DNA of 25,969 bases from Reticulitermes lucifugus. Taxonomy: Eukaryota > Arthropoda > Insecta > Blattodea > Rhinotermitidae. The position numbers and the translations under genes are program-made. The DNA lies in assembly GCA_026260175.1 (NCBI GenBank), contig JAKCWW010000171.1:46109-72077 (forward strand), in the 5' to 3' direction. The notes under the pieces were generated by a model. It was not told the origin of the DNA. It saw only the letters and a program-made list of their open reading frames with translations, and searched no databases. This document shows positions 10,213-19,825 of the stretch, one piece after another (position 1 is the stretch's first letter; every line of letters starts with the position of its first letter).

Positions 10213-10398
10213 TCCTGTTTCTGTTTTGCCACTGGGTTGTTGACTCAGCACTTGAATAAAAAATGTGATCAACTGAATTGAATTGTGTTGACGTAACCGA
10301 CGACCAGTTCAAGAATCGAACACTATGTCTCCTGAACACGAGTCTAGTTTCTTATCACTACATAAACATTTTTGGTGCTTGTCGCTTTGCGGTCCTGT

Positions 10399-10411
10399 GG
10401 TCTGAGTAAAT
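10399..10411. repeat. Left target-site duplication of SINE-4
   Basis: GGTCTGAGTAAAT recurs exactly at 10683-10695, flanking the SINE-4 copy. Confidence 0.88.
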
Positions 10412-10682
10412 GCAAGCAATCCCATTACAGGCCTGGACAGGCCCGTAGGGTTCCAGGAGTTTGAGGCTCCCAGATTTCACAACAATCGGCATATGAAGTT
10501 GGTAAGGTTGTCAGCCCTATGGACCGGCTCATTTCTGTTAGAGGCTGAGTTGACCCCAGGACCGTAGTGCGGCCGGAAGGATTTTGTCAATGAGAAATTC
10601 CAATGACACCATCGGGAATCGAACCCGTGACCTGCCGGCTTGTGGCGTAGTGCCTCAACCAACTGAACTACCGCATGCTCCC
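10412..10682 (-). mobile_element. Complete tRNA-derived SINE-4 with target-site duplication
   Basis: On the minus strand the element starts at 10682. It has an A-box region TAGTTCAGTTGGTTGAGG (complement of 10653-10670) and a B box GGTTCGATTCC (complement of 10615-10625). A tRNA-unrelated body follows, shared with 1-154, and it ends near 10412 with CTGTAATGGGATTGCTTGC. A perfect 13-bp direct repeat on both sides fixes both ends and implies a fairly young insertion. No poly(A) tail is seen. The minus strand translates to VEALRHKPAGHGFDSRWCHW, familiar to me as repeat-derived in insect annotations; it is not a protein gene. Confidence 0.92.
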
Positions 10683-10695
10683 GGTCTGAGTAAAT
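10683..10695. repeat. Right target-site duplication of SINE-4
   Basis: Identical to 10399-10411 (GGTCTGAGTAAAT). Confidence 0.88.
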
Positions 10696-11036
10696 ATCGG
10701 ACGAAAATGTGTAACTCGGCGGTTATCGGAAAGCTATTTGTATCTCACGCAGGAGTAGACGTGTTATGTTTCGTTCAGAAACATCTGCGTGTGTGTGATG
10801 TCGGCCATATGAAGCAGGAGCCATTGTTTGCTACTGCCAGTGGAAAATTGCGTGTTGCGTATGGGCATGTTATCATGTGAGACCTAAATTAAATTCTTTA
10901 CAGGGAGAAAATTCCGAGTCCTCTACAGTATGTAATAAGTGCACTTTATTTTATAAAATAAACGTGAATGGAATTTAGAACAACGAAGGAAAATGGACTG
11001 CGTGAGTTGTGAGGTTCTCTCAGCGGTCTTGTCGGG

Positions 11037-11172
11037 TATTTCGGTCTTCTGGTATATGAGGCTTTATGGGCCTTGGATCCTTGGGGATGAATGCGATACC
11101 TTCTCTCGAAATGTCGGGAACCGCTTACCCGACGACGCAGCATCACGTCGAAGAAGACCGCAATCATAAAAA
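11037..11172 (+). repeat. Decayed CGAAACGTCGG-type repeat
   Basis: TTTCGGTCTTCTGG at 11039 repeats the start of the dyad element at 11365. On the right, CGAAATGTCGGGAA (11107-11120) and GACGACGCAGCATCACGTCG correspond to the GAAACGTCGGTAA and GACGCTGCGTAA blocks at 7625-7665. Spacing and order are the same as in the other copies, but the hammerhead-like core is decayed (GGATGAATGC in place of CTGAAGATGG). Minus-strand translation gives MLRRRVSGSRHFERRYRIH, the same repeat-derived peptide pattern as at 7590-7690. Confidence 0.5.
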
Positions 11173-11402
11173 ACGGACTGTTTATTTCGAGACCTAGTCT
11201 ATCAGCGAGGGCGATTATAAGTAGTGCTAATAATAAATATAATAGGAAAGTTTTATTTCTAGCATTAGTAAAAATAGTACACTAAAAGTAGTTGAAAAGA
11301 TTACGATAGATTAGTCGTCATACTCTCTGTGACGTCAGGCTTCCGGCGCGGTGTAAATGAGATTTTCGGTCTTCTGGAATGTTACGCAACGTACAGTGAT
11401 AG

Positions 11403-11442
11403 TTAACGACGTTTCGGGACAACCTATTGGTCCCATCTTCAT
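11403..11442 (-). ncRNA. Hammerhead-like motif, minus strand (degenerate)
   Basis: Read on the minus strand the order is ATGAAGA, one extra T, GGGAC (from 11434 to 11430), a loop, GTCCC (from 11420 to 11416), GAAA (from 11415 to 11412), then CGTCGTTA. The 5-bp stem II is perfect. The first base of CUGANGA is A in place of C, and stem III has a C/T mismatch, so activity is unlikely. Orientation is opposite to the partner at 11463-11501. Confidence 0.5.
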
Positions 11443-11462
11443 GCGTAATCAGTCCAAGACCT

Positions 11463-11501
11463 TTGAAGATGGGACCGATAAATTGTACCGAAACGTCGGT
11501 A
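11463..11501 (+). ncRNA. Hammerhead-like motif, plus strand (degenerate)
   Basis: TTGAAGA (11463-11469), an extra T, then GGGACC and GTACC as a partly decayed stem II, GAAA (11490-11493), and CGTCGGTA to 11501. Stem III would be two pairs (A-T and C-G) closed by GTCG, with cleavage expected after 11501. The leading C of the core is T here. It is a relic of the same design as the better-preserved copies. Confidence 0.5.
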
Positions 11502-11544
11502 ACTAACTACCATTTTAAGCTGCGTAACGTCCCAGAAGAGCGAA

Positions 11545-12490
11545 GCTCTCATCATACTCTGCAACAGGCTAAATCACACCATGCAAAAATCTGCCATTGT
11601 ACTTTAAGATAGGGAGAATTTGGCCGATGGGCGTTTCTGTATCAGCTGTTACAAAAGTACTGAATAAAGAAGATGAAGAAGTGCTGAAGCACGCGAACAA
11701 AATGTAGGCCTACTGACTGAACAAGAAACGCATGAGACATATTACAGTGAAGGCGATATTCGGGTGCCGCTGGAAGCCCATGAAATTATTTCAACAATAT
11801 TTTATATTTTCTCCTGTAAATGCTCCAACGAGGAATTCCAGAATGTGACCATTCTGGGCACAGTATTTAGTTAAATTAAATAAATTTCAAAGGCGTTTTC
11901 CATGAAACTACTACGCGATGAACATTAGGCACGAAACTTTACCCTGACTCATGGGGAGGGCACAGTGTAACATGGCGTGAAAGCGACAGCAACATATGGG
12001 CAACGTATGTGACTGTCTCTCTCTAGTTTGTTTTAGAGTCGTTATGTGCCACTGTTGCTGCGAGAGGTGGTTTGTTATCTTGACCCACTGGCACGCATTG
12101 GGCGTGTCTGACTTGTTATGTGGGTGGGTTAGTCCTCTGCTTCCGGCAGTAAGGATTGTTGCAGGGTTTTGCTACGGATTTTATTAATAATGCACGTGCC
12201 TTGTATTACGTACATACAGCTGGTTAGCCTCTCACACGTAACAGGTACACTCATGGAAGAAAGTCTGTAGGCAGTTTGCACTTCAGTCGCTTCAGCGGCG
12301 CAGTGTTCTCACAGAGAAGTGGTGGAGCACATCCATTAACATGTTGATCAGTTTTCGTAAAGCGATATAATACAGATGACTGCGAGGTCGTATATCTCTT
12401 CCGTACACATTTTCGCATTTTAACTGTTTTGCAATTCATTTTCCTGTGTTTACGAGGTAAGCAATGTAATGATTGTACCAACTTCTAAAT
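11545..12490. other. No recognisable gene or repeat
   Basis: Mixed-composition DNA with short frames on both strands (11996-12187 plus, 12251-12481 minus). None carries a domain I recognise. No window repeat family recurs here. Confidence 0.5.
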
Positions 12491-12492
12491 CA

Positions 12493-12530
12493 ACGATTCT
12501 CAAACATCTTTTTCCGCCCCCCCCCCCGAA
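12493..12530 (+). mobile_element. Possible hAT-like 5' terminus followed by poly-C
   Basis: ACGATTCTCAAACATC resembles the CAGNGATTCTCAAAC-type start of hAT transposons. It is followed by a T-rich patch and a run of eleven C (12517-12527). I see no partner terminus or 8-bp duplication. This is weak and could be chance. Confidence 0.25.
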
Positions 12531-12989
12531 GTAGTAGGTGGAGAATCAAACTATTGTATTCGTAATATAAGTATCACGGGAAAACATTCATTTGTCACTG
12601 AAAAGGAAAATATGTTATACAGAAAGTTTTGATGTCACATCACAGCTATTTTGACTTGTTTTAGCATGGCGACACACTGTAGCTAATTCTTTAGTAAGTT
12701 GGTGTACTGGGTACCGGCTCGCCGCGGTGTCTGAGTTTACGTACGGCCAGCAGTGTCATCAGAAATCGGTCAAAAGTGCTTCAGACATTAAAGGGTTAAA
12801 CGGAAAGGTTGGAATATTATTAATTAATTTTTAAAATAAATGTTTATTTGTTGTTAGTTAGACACAATATTCCCTTCGATTAACCGTTGGGTATTACGGG
12901 AAGGAGATCCGTATAACTGTGTTGAGAGTGCCATATAAAAAACATGTAAATTTATAACAGTGTATAGCGTAGGTGATAGATGACTAAAT

Positions 12990-13118
12990 AACTACGATGC
13001 AATGGTAGAATGCTACTCACAGGGAAGATCCGAAGTGCTCGAAGAAAAAGCTGTCCAAATATTACTTTACCCAAAACAAATCCCACATTGGTTGGCCTGG
13101 GATCGGAACCGTAGAAAT
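12990..13118 (-). mobile_element. SINE-3 fragment
   Basis: On the minus strand the order of blocks matches the full SINE-3 at 19549-19825: a B-box-like GGTTCCGATCCCAGG, then CCAATGTGGGATTTG, GGGTAAAGTAATATTTGGAC and TTTTTCTTCGAGCACTTCGG. The head upstream of the B box and the 3' end are not recognisable. Substitutions throughout mark an old copy. Confidence 0.7.
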
Positions 13119-13689
13119 GTATTAATTAGCTTATTTACACTTATGTGTAGTATATGCGTAATTGGTATATACAAATAAAGGAATCATTTCTTCAGCACAT
13201 CCTTTTCAACGTACCTTGCTGCAGATTGAGACATGCAATTTATATGGAATAAATTGTATGTGCCAAGGTATACTTTACTTATACTTATACGTATGCTTAT
13301 CGTATACCTTAATTACCTGGATAACGAATACTTATTAAAAATATTTAAATATTGTGTACAAGGGATTAAAAACTTTTAAAAACATAAATAAAAAGAAATT
13401 TTGAAGCATTATCAAAGTAGAAACTCAACGCATAATAAAATGGAAAGAAATAGTGGGAATGTTTAATAGAAGAATTGGGTCTGTGTAGTTCTGTGTCGCT
13501 CGTCTCAAAACCAGGGGGGTTCCACCCCCTACAGGCGTTCCTTAGCCGACGAGTACGGAGCAGGAACAGCATAAGGACAAAAATATACATTTTGCTTTAT
13601 TAGCGTTGTAGAAACGAAAACAGTTTTAAGCACTAAGTTTATACCTCTTATGTAACAGAACAAAGGGAAATTATTTATTGGAGCATATT
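13119..13689. other. AT-rich stretch with one GC-rich hairpin
   Basis: Mostly AT-rich. At about 13514-13530 GGGGGG and CCCCC flank TTCCA as a small hairpin within a GC-richer patch (13480-13570). No gene is recognised. Confidence 0.45.
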
Positions 13690-13946
13690 ATATGGAAGAG
13701 GTAAGAAATGCGTACTTATTTTTAGTGGAAAACTTTGAGACAACTTGGGAGACTTAAGCTGTGATGGCGCGAATATTACTGAAAGTGATCTCAAGGAGTG
13801 GCATATGAGGATGTGGACTTGATTCATCTGGTTCAGAATAGAATTCATTGGCGAGATCTTGTGAACACGGCGAAAGGCGGGATATTTGTTAACTAGCTGA
13901 GGGACGATTAGCTTTCTGGAAGGAATCCTCGCCATGTCGGATGTAA
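13690..13946 (+). mobile_element. LINE-A, 5'-truncated 3' end, copy 3 (pseudogene)
   Basis: Plus-strand frames give EEVRNAYLFLVENFE, then DVDLIHLVQNRIHWRDLVNT and AKGGIFVN. This is the C-terminal end of the same LINE tail as copies 1 and 2 (compare DAYGVLVGKPDGK in copy 2). The remainder to 13946 matches the sequence past the LINE stop, ending near CTCGCCATGTCGG. The 95-codon open frame on the minus strand here is only the antisense of this LINE tail. Frameshifts and stops make the copy dead. Confidence 0.72.
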
Positions 13947-14354
13947 GTATAATTTCCTTCACTCCCCTGTTACCTCTTCTGTTTTATGTACACGTTTTCA
14001 GAACTTCTACATGCATTACTCTTGTCGTCGCTAGAATTCCCGAGTCTTACTATGTCTCAAAAGGTGGATTAATGGAAACATTCTGTAGACAGATACATTG
14101 AACGGATGCAGTGTGTTTTGACTGGCGGTTGATTAGACGACTTTGGTGTTAGATTGGACCCTTCCATAAGTTTCGTCTCGAAAGTGTCGTGGCGAAAGAT
14201 AACACTGAACTGTTAAAGCCATACAGAAAATTATTCCCAGCAATTATGAAGGCAGAGTCCAGCAATGCAGATTAATTTGTGCTCCTTGTGATCGTGTTAA
14301 TTGACTGTGAACAACTGTTGTTGGTAGAGTTAAGGTTGTTTCTACCCACGTTAA
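13947..14354. other. No recognisable gene or repeat
   Basis: Unassigned sequence between a LINE end and a decayed SINE; no domain-bearing frame is seen. Confidence 0.45.
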
Positions 14355-14625
14355 TAAAGGCACATTGGAGAGAGGAGGTGTAGTTCCACTCATCATTAGC
14401 TTTGACAATAGATGGAGAACTCAAGTCAGATTCTGCCTCGACCGCATTACCTCCAGGGAGAGATTTTCCAGGACCAACTGAACTGAAGGCTATGTGGGCA
14501 CCAGAGTAGGCCTGGACGATTTGGAGAATACGTCATTATCATGCCTATGCTGCAAATCGAACTGAAATTCTTCTATTTTCCAGTCCATAGCCTAATTACT
14601 AAACAGACTACGCTATCTCGACAAA
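14355..14625 (-). mobile_element. Decayed SINE-1b copy
   Basis: On the minus strand, GATAGCGTAGTCTGTTTAG stands where the A box should be and CAGTTCGATTTGC where the B box should be. Then come CGTCCAGGCCTACTCTGG, GGAGGTAATGCGGTCGAGG, TTCTCCATCTA and a truncated tail. The block order and spacing equal those of 24105-24375. The promoter boxes are mutated. This is one of the oldest-looking members. Confidence 0.6.
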
Positions 14626-15654
14626 CTTATTGTGGCGGACTCTAGAAAACTAATATGCCGCTCATTAAATCAAGACAACAGTTTTGAATTGTGTTTAGAA
14701 ATGGCCTCTTTGCACGAGGCTGTGTCAGTGTTTCTAGACAATTCTATAAAAAATGTATTTTAAATTTAATTTTAAAGAAGAAGACGACTCTGCGAGTCTT
14801 CGTCGCTAAGCATGAAGATATTCCGTCACCTCTGTTGTGCTCAGCGCACAGATAAAATGAGCACTGTGGTTCAGGAAAAGAAATTATACTTATTATTCAA
14901 GTACCCGTCACTTGATGATTAAGTCATGAATATGCAGACAGAACCAAATTGGAGTAATGCAAATCAGAAAGAAGAGATGATCCGTGGTTTTACTACACTC
15001 TTGTCCTAAATTGTTAGGAGTCGGTAGACTAGAATGTGCAGTTCCGTTGCACGTAAATTCGAATTAGCATGTTAACAGGGCTTCCGGCAAATTGAAAATT
15101 ACTTGGCAAAACATCATCCTACAGTAGCTATGGGGAGCTGCAAGGTAGAAGTGAAAATTACCCGTTGAGACACGCCCTCTTTCTGAATACAAATCCACAA
15201 GTAAATAGGTTTCCCTTCCCACAGATCTGAGATATTGAGTCAGGTATCTGTAGTTATTGCACTCTTTCCTGAGAGATACATACAGCCGATGAAAAAATGG
15301 AGATGACTAATTAAACGGGAGATTAATAAGGGTTTCATGGATCGCACAGGCGGGACAAGGGAAATCCGAGGATGGCTGACAGAGGTCGCAGATTTGACTG
15401 AGTAAATGTGTCACACTAAAGGCCGAGTAATGTTTAAATAACTTCATGGAACAGGGTCGAGTGTAACAAGAGTACCAATGGTGCACTCCGTGACGTAGTA
15501 CACAGGGTTTTGCCAAGGAGTTCTTTACTTTGAAAATGTGTTACGCGTACACGGCACACGCTTAAATGTAATTTCAGTCTCGCACATAAGAAAAGTAACG
15601 GCATTCCCTGCGTCGACTTCCACGGAGCTTGCACATACTCAACATTATTACATG
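14626..15654. other. No recognisable gene or repeat
   Basis: AT-rich to mixed sequence. Overlapping short frames on the minus strand (15307-15516, 15434-15634) have no recognisable domains. Confidence 0.45.
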
Positions 15655-16090
15655 CAGATGTCTTACGTGAAATTTAACCCAAATCGGGAAAGAGCTGTGG
15701 GAAGTACAGGTAGAAAGCACGGCTTTCACTGCACCGATTTTTACAAAAATCGCAGTCACTCAAAAAAATTTTGTAGAATTTTCCTATACCGAATTTCCTC
15801 CAAATCGGACGAAAAACTTAGGAAAGAGGGAAAAATTTTATTTACACCTTAAGGAAGTATGGCTTTGACTGCACCGATTTCCAGGAAACTCACACCTGCT
15901 TAAAGACGTTGCGTGGATATTATATGAAATTTATAGAATTTAATTCAAGGCTGTCAAGACGTATCGAATGAACGGGTATATATGTTTTGACGCCCTGAGT
16001 AACGTGTGACTCTCACTGCACCGATGTTCACGAAACTCACGCTTGTTGGACAAAGTTTTTTTTTTCAAAACAAGTCCTATGCCGAATGTA
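15655..16090. repeat. Degenerate tandem repeat, three units of about 140-150 bp
   Basis: Three related blocks recur in the same orientation: CACTGCACCGATTTTTAC at about 15728, GACTGCACCGATTTCCAGG at about 15865 and CACTGCACCGATGTTCACG at about 16015. They are spaced about 138 and 150 bases. Each is followed at similar distance by AAACTCAC-like text, and AATCGG or GAATTT or AATT-rich text lies between. Units are diverged and contain insertions. This fits an old satellite-like array or an internal repeat of an unidentified element. The open frame across 15538-15852 ends inside it and shows no domain. Confidence 0.6.
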
Positions 16091-16470
16091 ATTAAAACCC
16101 GATAGACTGTTTAGTCATTGATATTAGATTGCAGTAGGACGCCGGACATGGTTTGCACGTAACGCGTCATTTTTTACTTCTTTAAGAATACCTAAAAGCG
16201 AGAACAAATAATCTTCAATATTTAACCTGCATAAAATCATCAGGAAGCTTGCCTTGGTGTAATATGAAATAATACCTACCAAATTCAAGGTAATTATGAA
16301 AACCACTACTTCCTAACACGTGATGGTACAAGTGTGTATATTAAACGTTATAAACATTTTCAGGCGGCATCACTCTAAACTTTGTTAAAATCTAAATATC
16401 TTCTTACATTTCTCGACTAGCTGCAGTCATCAACAGCTAATTAAAAAAAAAGATTAATAAGGGCTTAAAT
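16091..16470. other. No recognisable gene or repeat
   Basis: AT-rich sequence between the degenerate tandem repeat and the LINE-B remnant; nothing recognised. Confidence 0.45.
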
Positions 16471-16474
16471 TGTG

Positions 16475-16990
16475 CTATGGAATTATTCATCCCGGAGTCA
16501 CTCTTACGACAGGTCCATACCCTTTTCCAAACGAAGTCATCTGCAGAGTGCGATCTACGTATTAGGACTTCGTATTTTAATCCCAGTATCATCTCTTTAA
16601 GTTTATCCAGTAGTCGCTTAAGCCCTCTTCATCATCTTCTCTTCCGTTCTAGTTTTCCTTAAAGTGTTATAGAAGGCACTTCGCACGCAAGATGTGACCA
16701 ATCCAGTTATCCTTCCTTCCTTTAATTGTATGTAGGCTATTCCTTTCATCCTTAACTTCGTGTGATATTCCCTCATTCTTCACACGATAGGTCTAACTGA
16801 TCTTCTGCATCCTTCTCCAGCATTACATTTCAAAACTTTCAAGGCATTTCTATTTTTTTCCGAAGTGTCCAATTTTCAGCACCATAAAAAGCTCTGCTCC
16901 AAATGTAGCATTTCATTAGCTTCTTTCTTAATTTTAAGTCCAATTTGCTGATGAAAAGATTCTTATTCTTGGTATAAATTACTGTGTAAT
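16475..16990 (-). mobile_element. LINE-B remnant: C-terminal tail of a different non-LTR retrotransposon (pseudogene)
   Basis: Minus-strand frames give, in order with frameshifts between them, LRKKLMKCYIWSRAFYGAEN then WTLRKK, NEGISHEVKDERNSLHTIKG then RKDNWIGHILRA, and LKRLLDKLKEMILGLKYEVL. This is the order expected in the region after the reverse transcriptase domain of a LINE: the YGAENWTLRK block, then the NWIGHILR block, then an LLDKLKE tail. The sequence differs from LINE-A, so at least two LINE families are present. Catalytic and endonuclease domains are absent. At the upstream side (near 17011) a SINE-3 fragment in the opposite orientation lies almost directly against it. Confidence 0.7.
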
Positions 16991-17010
16991 ATTATCTTTA
17001 CACTTTCTAG

Positions 17011-17165
17011 CCATGGCTTAGGGTTAGTCGCCGGCATTTCATTCCTGAGGCCCTTATTGAAACCGAGACCAGTTAATCTGGGATTTTCATGGACAGAGTG
17101 GCACTGGGATAGGTTTCACTCCGAGTAATTCTATTTACCCATCTCAGTATCATTCCATCAATGTT
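17011..17165 (+). mobile_element. SINE-3 fragment (head and first half)
   Basis: Plus-strand CCATGGCTTAGGGTTAGTCG is the head of SINE-3 (compare the minus strand of 19825-19800). Then come a decayed T-arm region (GAGACCAGTTAATCTGGG), GAGTGGCACTGGGATAGG and CTCCGAGTAATTC. Sequence after about 17165 no longer matches. The B box is destroyed, so it is not a working promoter. Confidence 0.7.
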
Positions 17166-18349
17166 CAGTACTCACTCATCCATCACCGTCGCTATATCGT
17201 CGTAGCAATAGGCAGCGTCGTCACGTGGTACACTTAAATGTACACGTGCAAAAAATAAACAACGAAGGCAAAAAGAAGTGCAAAAACCGCGAAGGAAGCA
17301 TTTGGAAAGTACGTGTATTCCTAATTGGAGAAACGTTTTTTGCTGTTATTATTTTCAAAGGAGTTTCGTTGTTAAATTGTATGTTGTGTGTACCGTTCAT
17401 TTTATCGTAAGTCTAAATCAAGCAACAAAGAATATAAAATAAAGTCAGAGGTACTGCATTTCTGTACAGTAGCGAGTGTGTGAATGTAATCCTTTCTCTT
17501 GTATTTGTTGCCGTACATGGGACGTCTGTAGTAGCTAGCAGATGCTAGAGCATCAGCCATGTTTATTTGGTTTTATGAATAAAGAGCCCTGAGAACCCTG
17601 AACACAATAAAGTATTTTCGTAGATGCGTTCATGAACCCAGCTACTCTATTTTTTTTCACCGTATTTTGTCTCCACTTCCGCACAAGATGCTGTGGAGGC
17701 AAGAACAGACAAGCACCTTTTCATCCACCCCATCCCACCAGCATGCCTTGTAACATCGATTCCAACCCCTTCTTTCTTCTTATTTTGTCATCTCAGTTCT
17801 TTTGTGTTGAAGAAGGGTGGCAAGGAGAGACAATTTTACGGCAGTAAATGCAATTACCAAGCCTCACTCTGAGCTTCACAGTTCGTCCGCTTTAGGTGCT
17901 GCAACCTGCTACACCAATGGTTCTACGACTTATCTTTACTTTTATTTATTTTATCGTGCCCTTCTTTCTCGTTGGGTGGATCCTGCATACAATAAACAGA
18001 TAAGGCTTCTGTGTTTCAGAGTAACGGAATAATTTAACTTTATATTAGCGTGAAAACAAATTTAGCTGTTGAACAACAAATTTATATGTATGAGGATACA
18101 GACCTATATTCAGAGTTTTTAACCTTTGTTAACTTACTAATGTATAAGAATACGAAAACTGAGGTTGGTCGGAATTACTTCTTTTTTTTTATTTCATTAC
18201 TATGTTAATAGCTCAAACAATAAGGGCAGGCCAGTAGGATCGAATGAAAAATTATTAATATTTTAAAGCCTAATGCTAATTATATGTGACACCTTGTGTC
18301 ACATTAAGAATTCCGCCTCTTTTCCACTCTATTGATGTGTTCCATACAA
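17166..18349. other. No recognisable gene or repeat
   Basis: Short open frames on the plus strand (17225-17410, 17632-17847, 17817-18032) are 60-71 codons long and have no domains I recognise. No copy of the window repeat families was noticed. Confidence 0.45.
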
Positions 18350-18607
18350 TTTTTTTTTCCATGGCGCGGCAGCCCCTAGTAGGCCAGGGCCTACTCATTA
18401 TTCAGGCTTCACGATCACACTCAGACACACCACACTCGGTAGGACTCCTCTGGACGAGTGATCAACCCAACGCAGATACCTCTACCTGACAACACACAAC
18501 ACTACCAAGAGACAGACATCCATGCCTCTGGCGGGATTCCAACCCACCCCAACAAGCGAGCACATTCAGACCCACGCCTCAGACTGCGCGGCCACTGAGA
18601 TCGGCCC
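18350..18607 (-). mobile_element. tRNA-derived SINE-2, copy 1
   Basis: On the minus strand it starts near 18607 with GGGCCGATCTCAGTGGCCGC, keeps a recognisable B-box region (GGTTGGAATCCCGCC) and continues through GTGTTGTGTGTTGTCAGG and CCTACCGAGTGTGGTGTG. It ends with an A-run (T8 on the plus strand, 18351-18358). The block order matches the plus-strand copy at 20903-21165. The B box has a C-to-G change against the consensus. A clear target duplication is not visible. Confidence 0.85.
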
Positions 18608-18612
18608 ATATA

Positions 18613-19548
18613 TATGTACATATCACAATAAACAGATACAATTTCCAGAAGATTATTAACTGATTGATCTGTCTAATGAAGAAAGACTGTGTTGTAACCG
18701 TAAGTTGTTAAATGCCGTGTGTAAGTAAGCACTTCAGAATATTCCACAACGCGGATCATACAGTTATAAAGAAGCTGCCTCATATGAATAAAAGAATTAA
18801 GCATGTCGTGATGGTCACGTGGCTAAAATGCGTGAGACAAGAAAGGTTTACTGAATTTATTAGAAACGTCTTGGAAAATGTTCACTTGGAAGACGGAATA
18901 AGGCAGGGAAGGATGATAAGAAGACGAATTACAGGGAGCAAAGTTGTGAGGATGATTAGTAGATGGAAATGGTTTAGGATCGTGTCCGAAGAGTGTTTGG
19001 TATTAGTTGCGTGCAACTTTGCTTTCCGTTACCGCAGATTTAGTTCATATCTCCATATCAGACCGAGGAAAGCTGTTTAGTGTAAAGTATACTTACACTT
19101 ACCTGTACGACAGAAAAACACTCCCACTGCCACTGGCTACGTTCTGAGGCGGTCCAATGTTCTGTTAGTTCAAACTGTTGGCAAACAAAGTAATGGCCGC
19201 TGGTAAACACCAAAATGTCATTCGCATTGGCTTCCATGTTTTCCAAACGTAGCTCTGTGTACATTGAAAGGGACGAAACACCTGACGCCTGGCTCTTGTG
19301 GAGGTTTTAAACAGCAGACGCAGTGACCCTGAAAATGAAAATCGCCATGTAGTAATGCGTGTCGGCCAATGTAAATGCCACATCTGTATGCCAATATTCT
19401 TAAATGGTAGGCGTAGTTTACTGTAGGTAATATAATATTAGGCTGAGTCTAAAAGGTTTTAACTATGGTGCATGACAAGGAACAGGTCTATTGATGTGGG
19501 CTGCGACACTGTTAGGTTTTTCGGAATATAACAGCTCGGAAGTTAATC
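18613..19548. other. Unassigned region with one 122-codon frame
   Basis: A plus-strand frame, 18712-19080, is rich in basic and aromatic residues (GRMIRRRITGSKVVRMISRW) and loosely resembles the basic C-terminal tail of LINE proteins, but I cannot align it with confidence. No catalytic motif is seen. The overlapping minus-strand frames at 19058-19383 are unrecognised. Confidence 0.3.
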
Positions 19549-19825
19549 CTTGTTTTGTGTGAAGGGACCTGCAGCAGATGCTACGGACGCACCGCAGCCT
19601 TCAGGCTTATTGTGCAATCCTGTGATGAAGATGATTACTGTTTTTCGTTTTCCCAAGTAATGGAGAACCGGTGGAATGAAATTGACAGGGGAAAACCGAA
19701 GTACTCGGAGAAAAACCTGTCCCAGTGCCACTTTATCCACTACAAATCCCACATGGATTGACCCGGGATCGAACCCGGGCCTCAGCGGTGAGAGGCCCGC
19801 GACTAACCGTCTGAGCCATGGCACG
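19549..19825 (-). mobile_element. tRNA-derived SINE-3, near-complete
   Basis: On the minus strand the head has an A box TGGCTCAGACGG (complement of 19807-19818) and a B box GGTTCGATCCC (complement of 19765-19775), inside a perfect T-arm (CCCGG and CCGGG). Between them GGGCCTC and GAGGCCC pair around TCACCGCT, an anticodon-arm-like hairpin. CTCTCAC in this loop hints at a tRNA-Glu origin, which is inference. The body includes GTGGGATTTGTAGTGG and GGGACAGGTTTTTCTCCGAG. The 3' end contains a block repeated almost exactly at 25922-25969. No clear target duplication is seen. The minus strand translates to PGFDPGSIHVGFVVDKVALG, a familiar repeat artefact. Confidence 0.88.

Larger units (their letters stand above)
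11370..11540. repeat. Palindromic foldback repeat with two divergent hammerhead-like motifs
   Basis: The left arm (11370-11441) and right arm (11464-11539) are long imperfect reverse complements. Shared blocks include TCTTCTGG with CCAGAAGA, GTTACGCA with TGCGTAAC, GACGTTTCGG with CCGAAACGTC, and TGGTCCCATCTTCA with TGAAGATGGGACC. The centre is a short spacer of about 20 bases. The arms meet 5' to 5', so each arm carries a motif running outward. The structure could be a foldback DNA transposon or two joined Penelope-like ends; the hammerhead-like cores favour the second. Confidence 0.75.

Noticed and set aside
13675..13962. 95-codon minus-strand frame that resembles peptides seen in insect gene sets
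   Set aside because: It is the exact antisense of the LINE-A 3' tail on the plus strand, and the resemblance arises because that tail is a common repeat.
15655..16090. CRISPR-like array
   Set aside because: Repeats are long, diverged and irregular, with related text between them. The context is eukaryotic repeat DNA and no cas-like gene is present.
18712..19080. 122-codon frame as a host gene or LINE protein
   Set aside because: Only a loose compositional likeness to LINE C-terminal tails, with no alignable motif. Left as unassigned.
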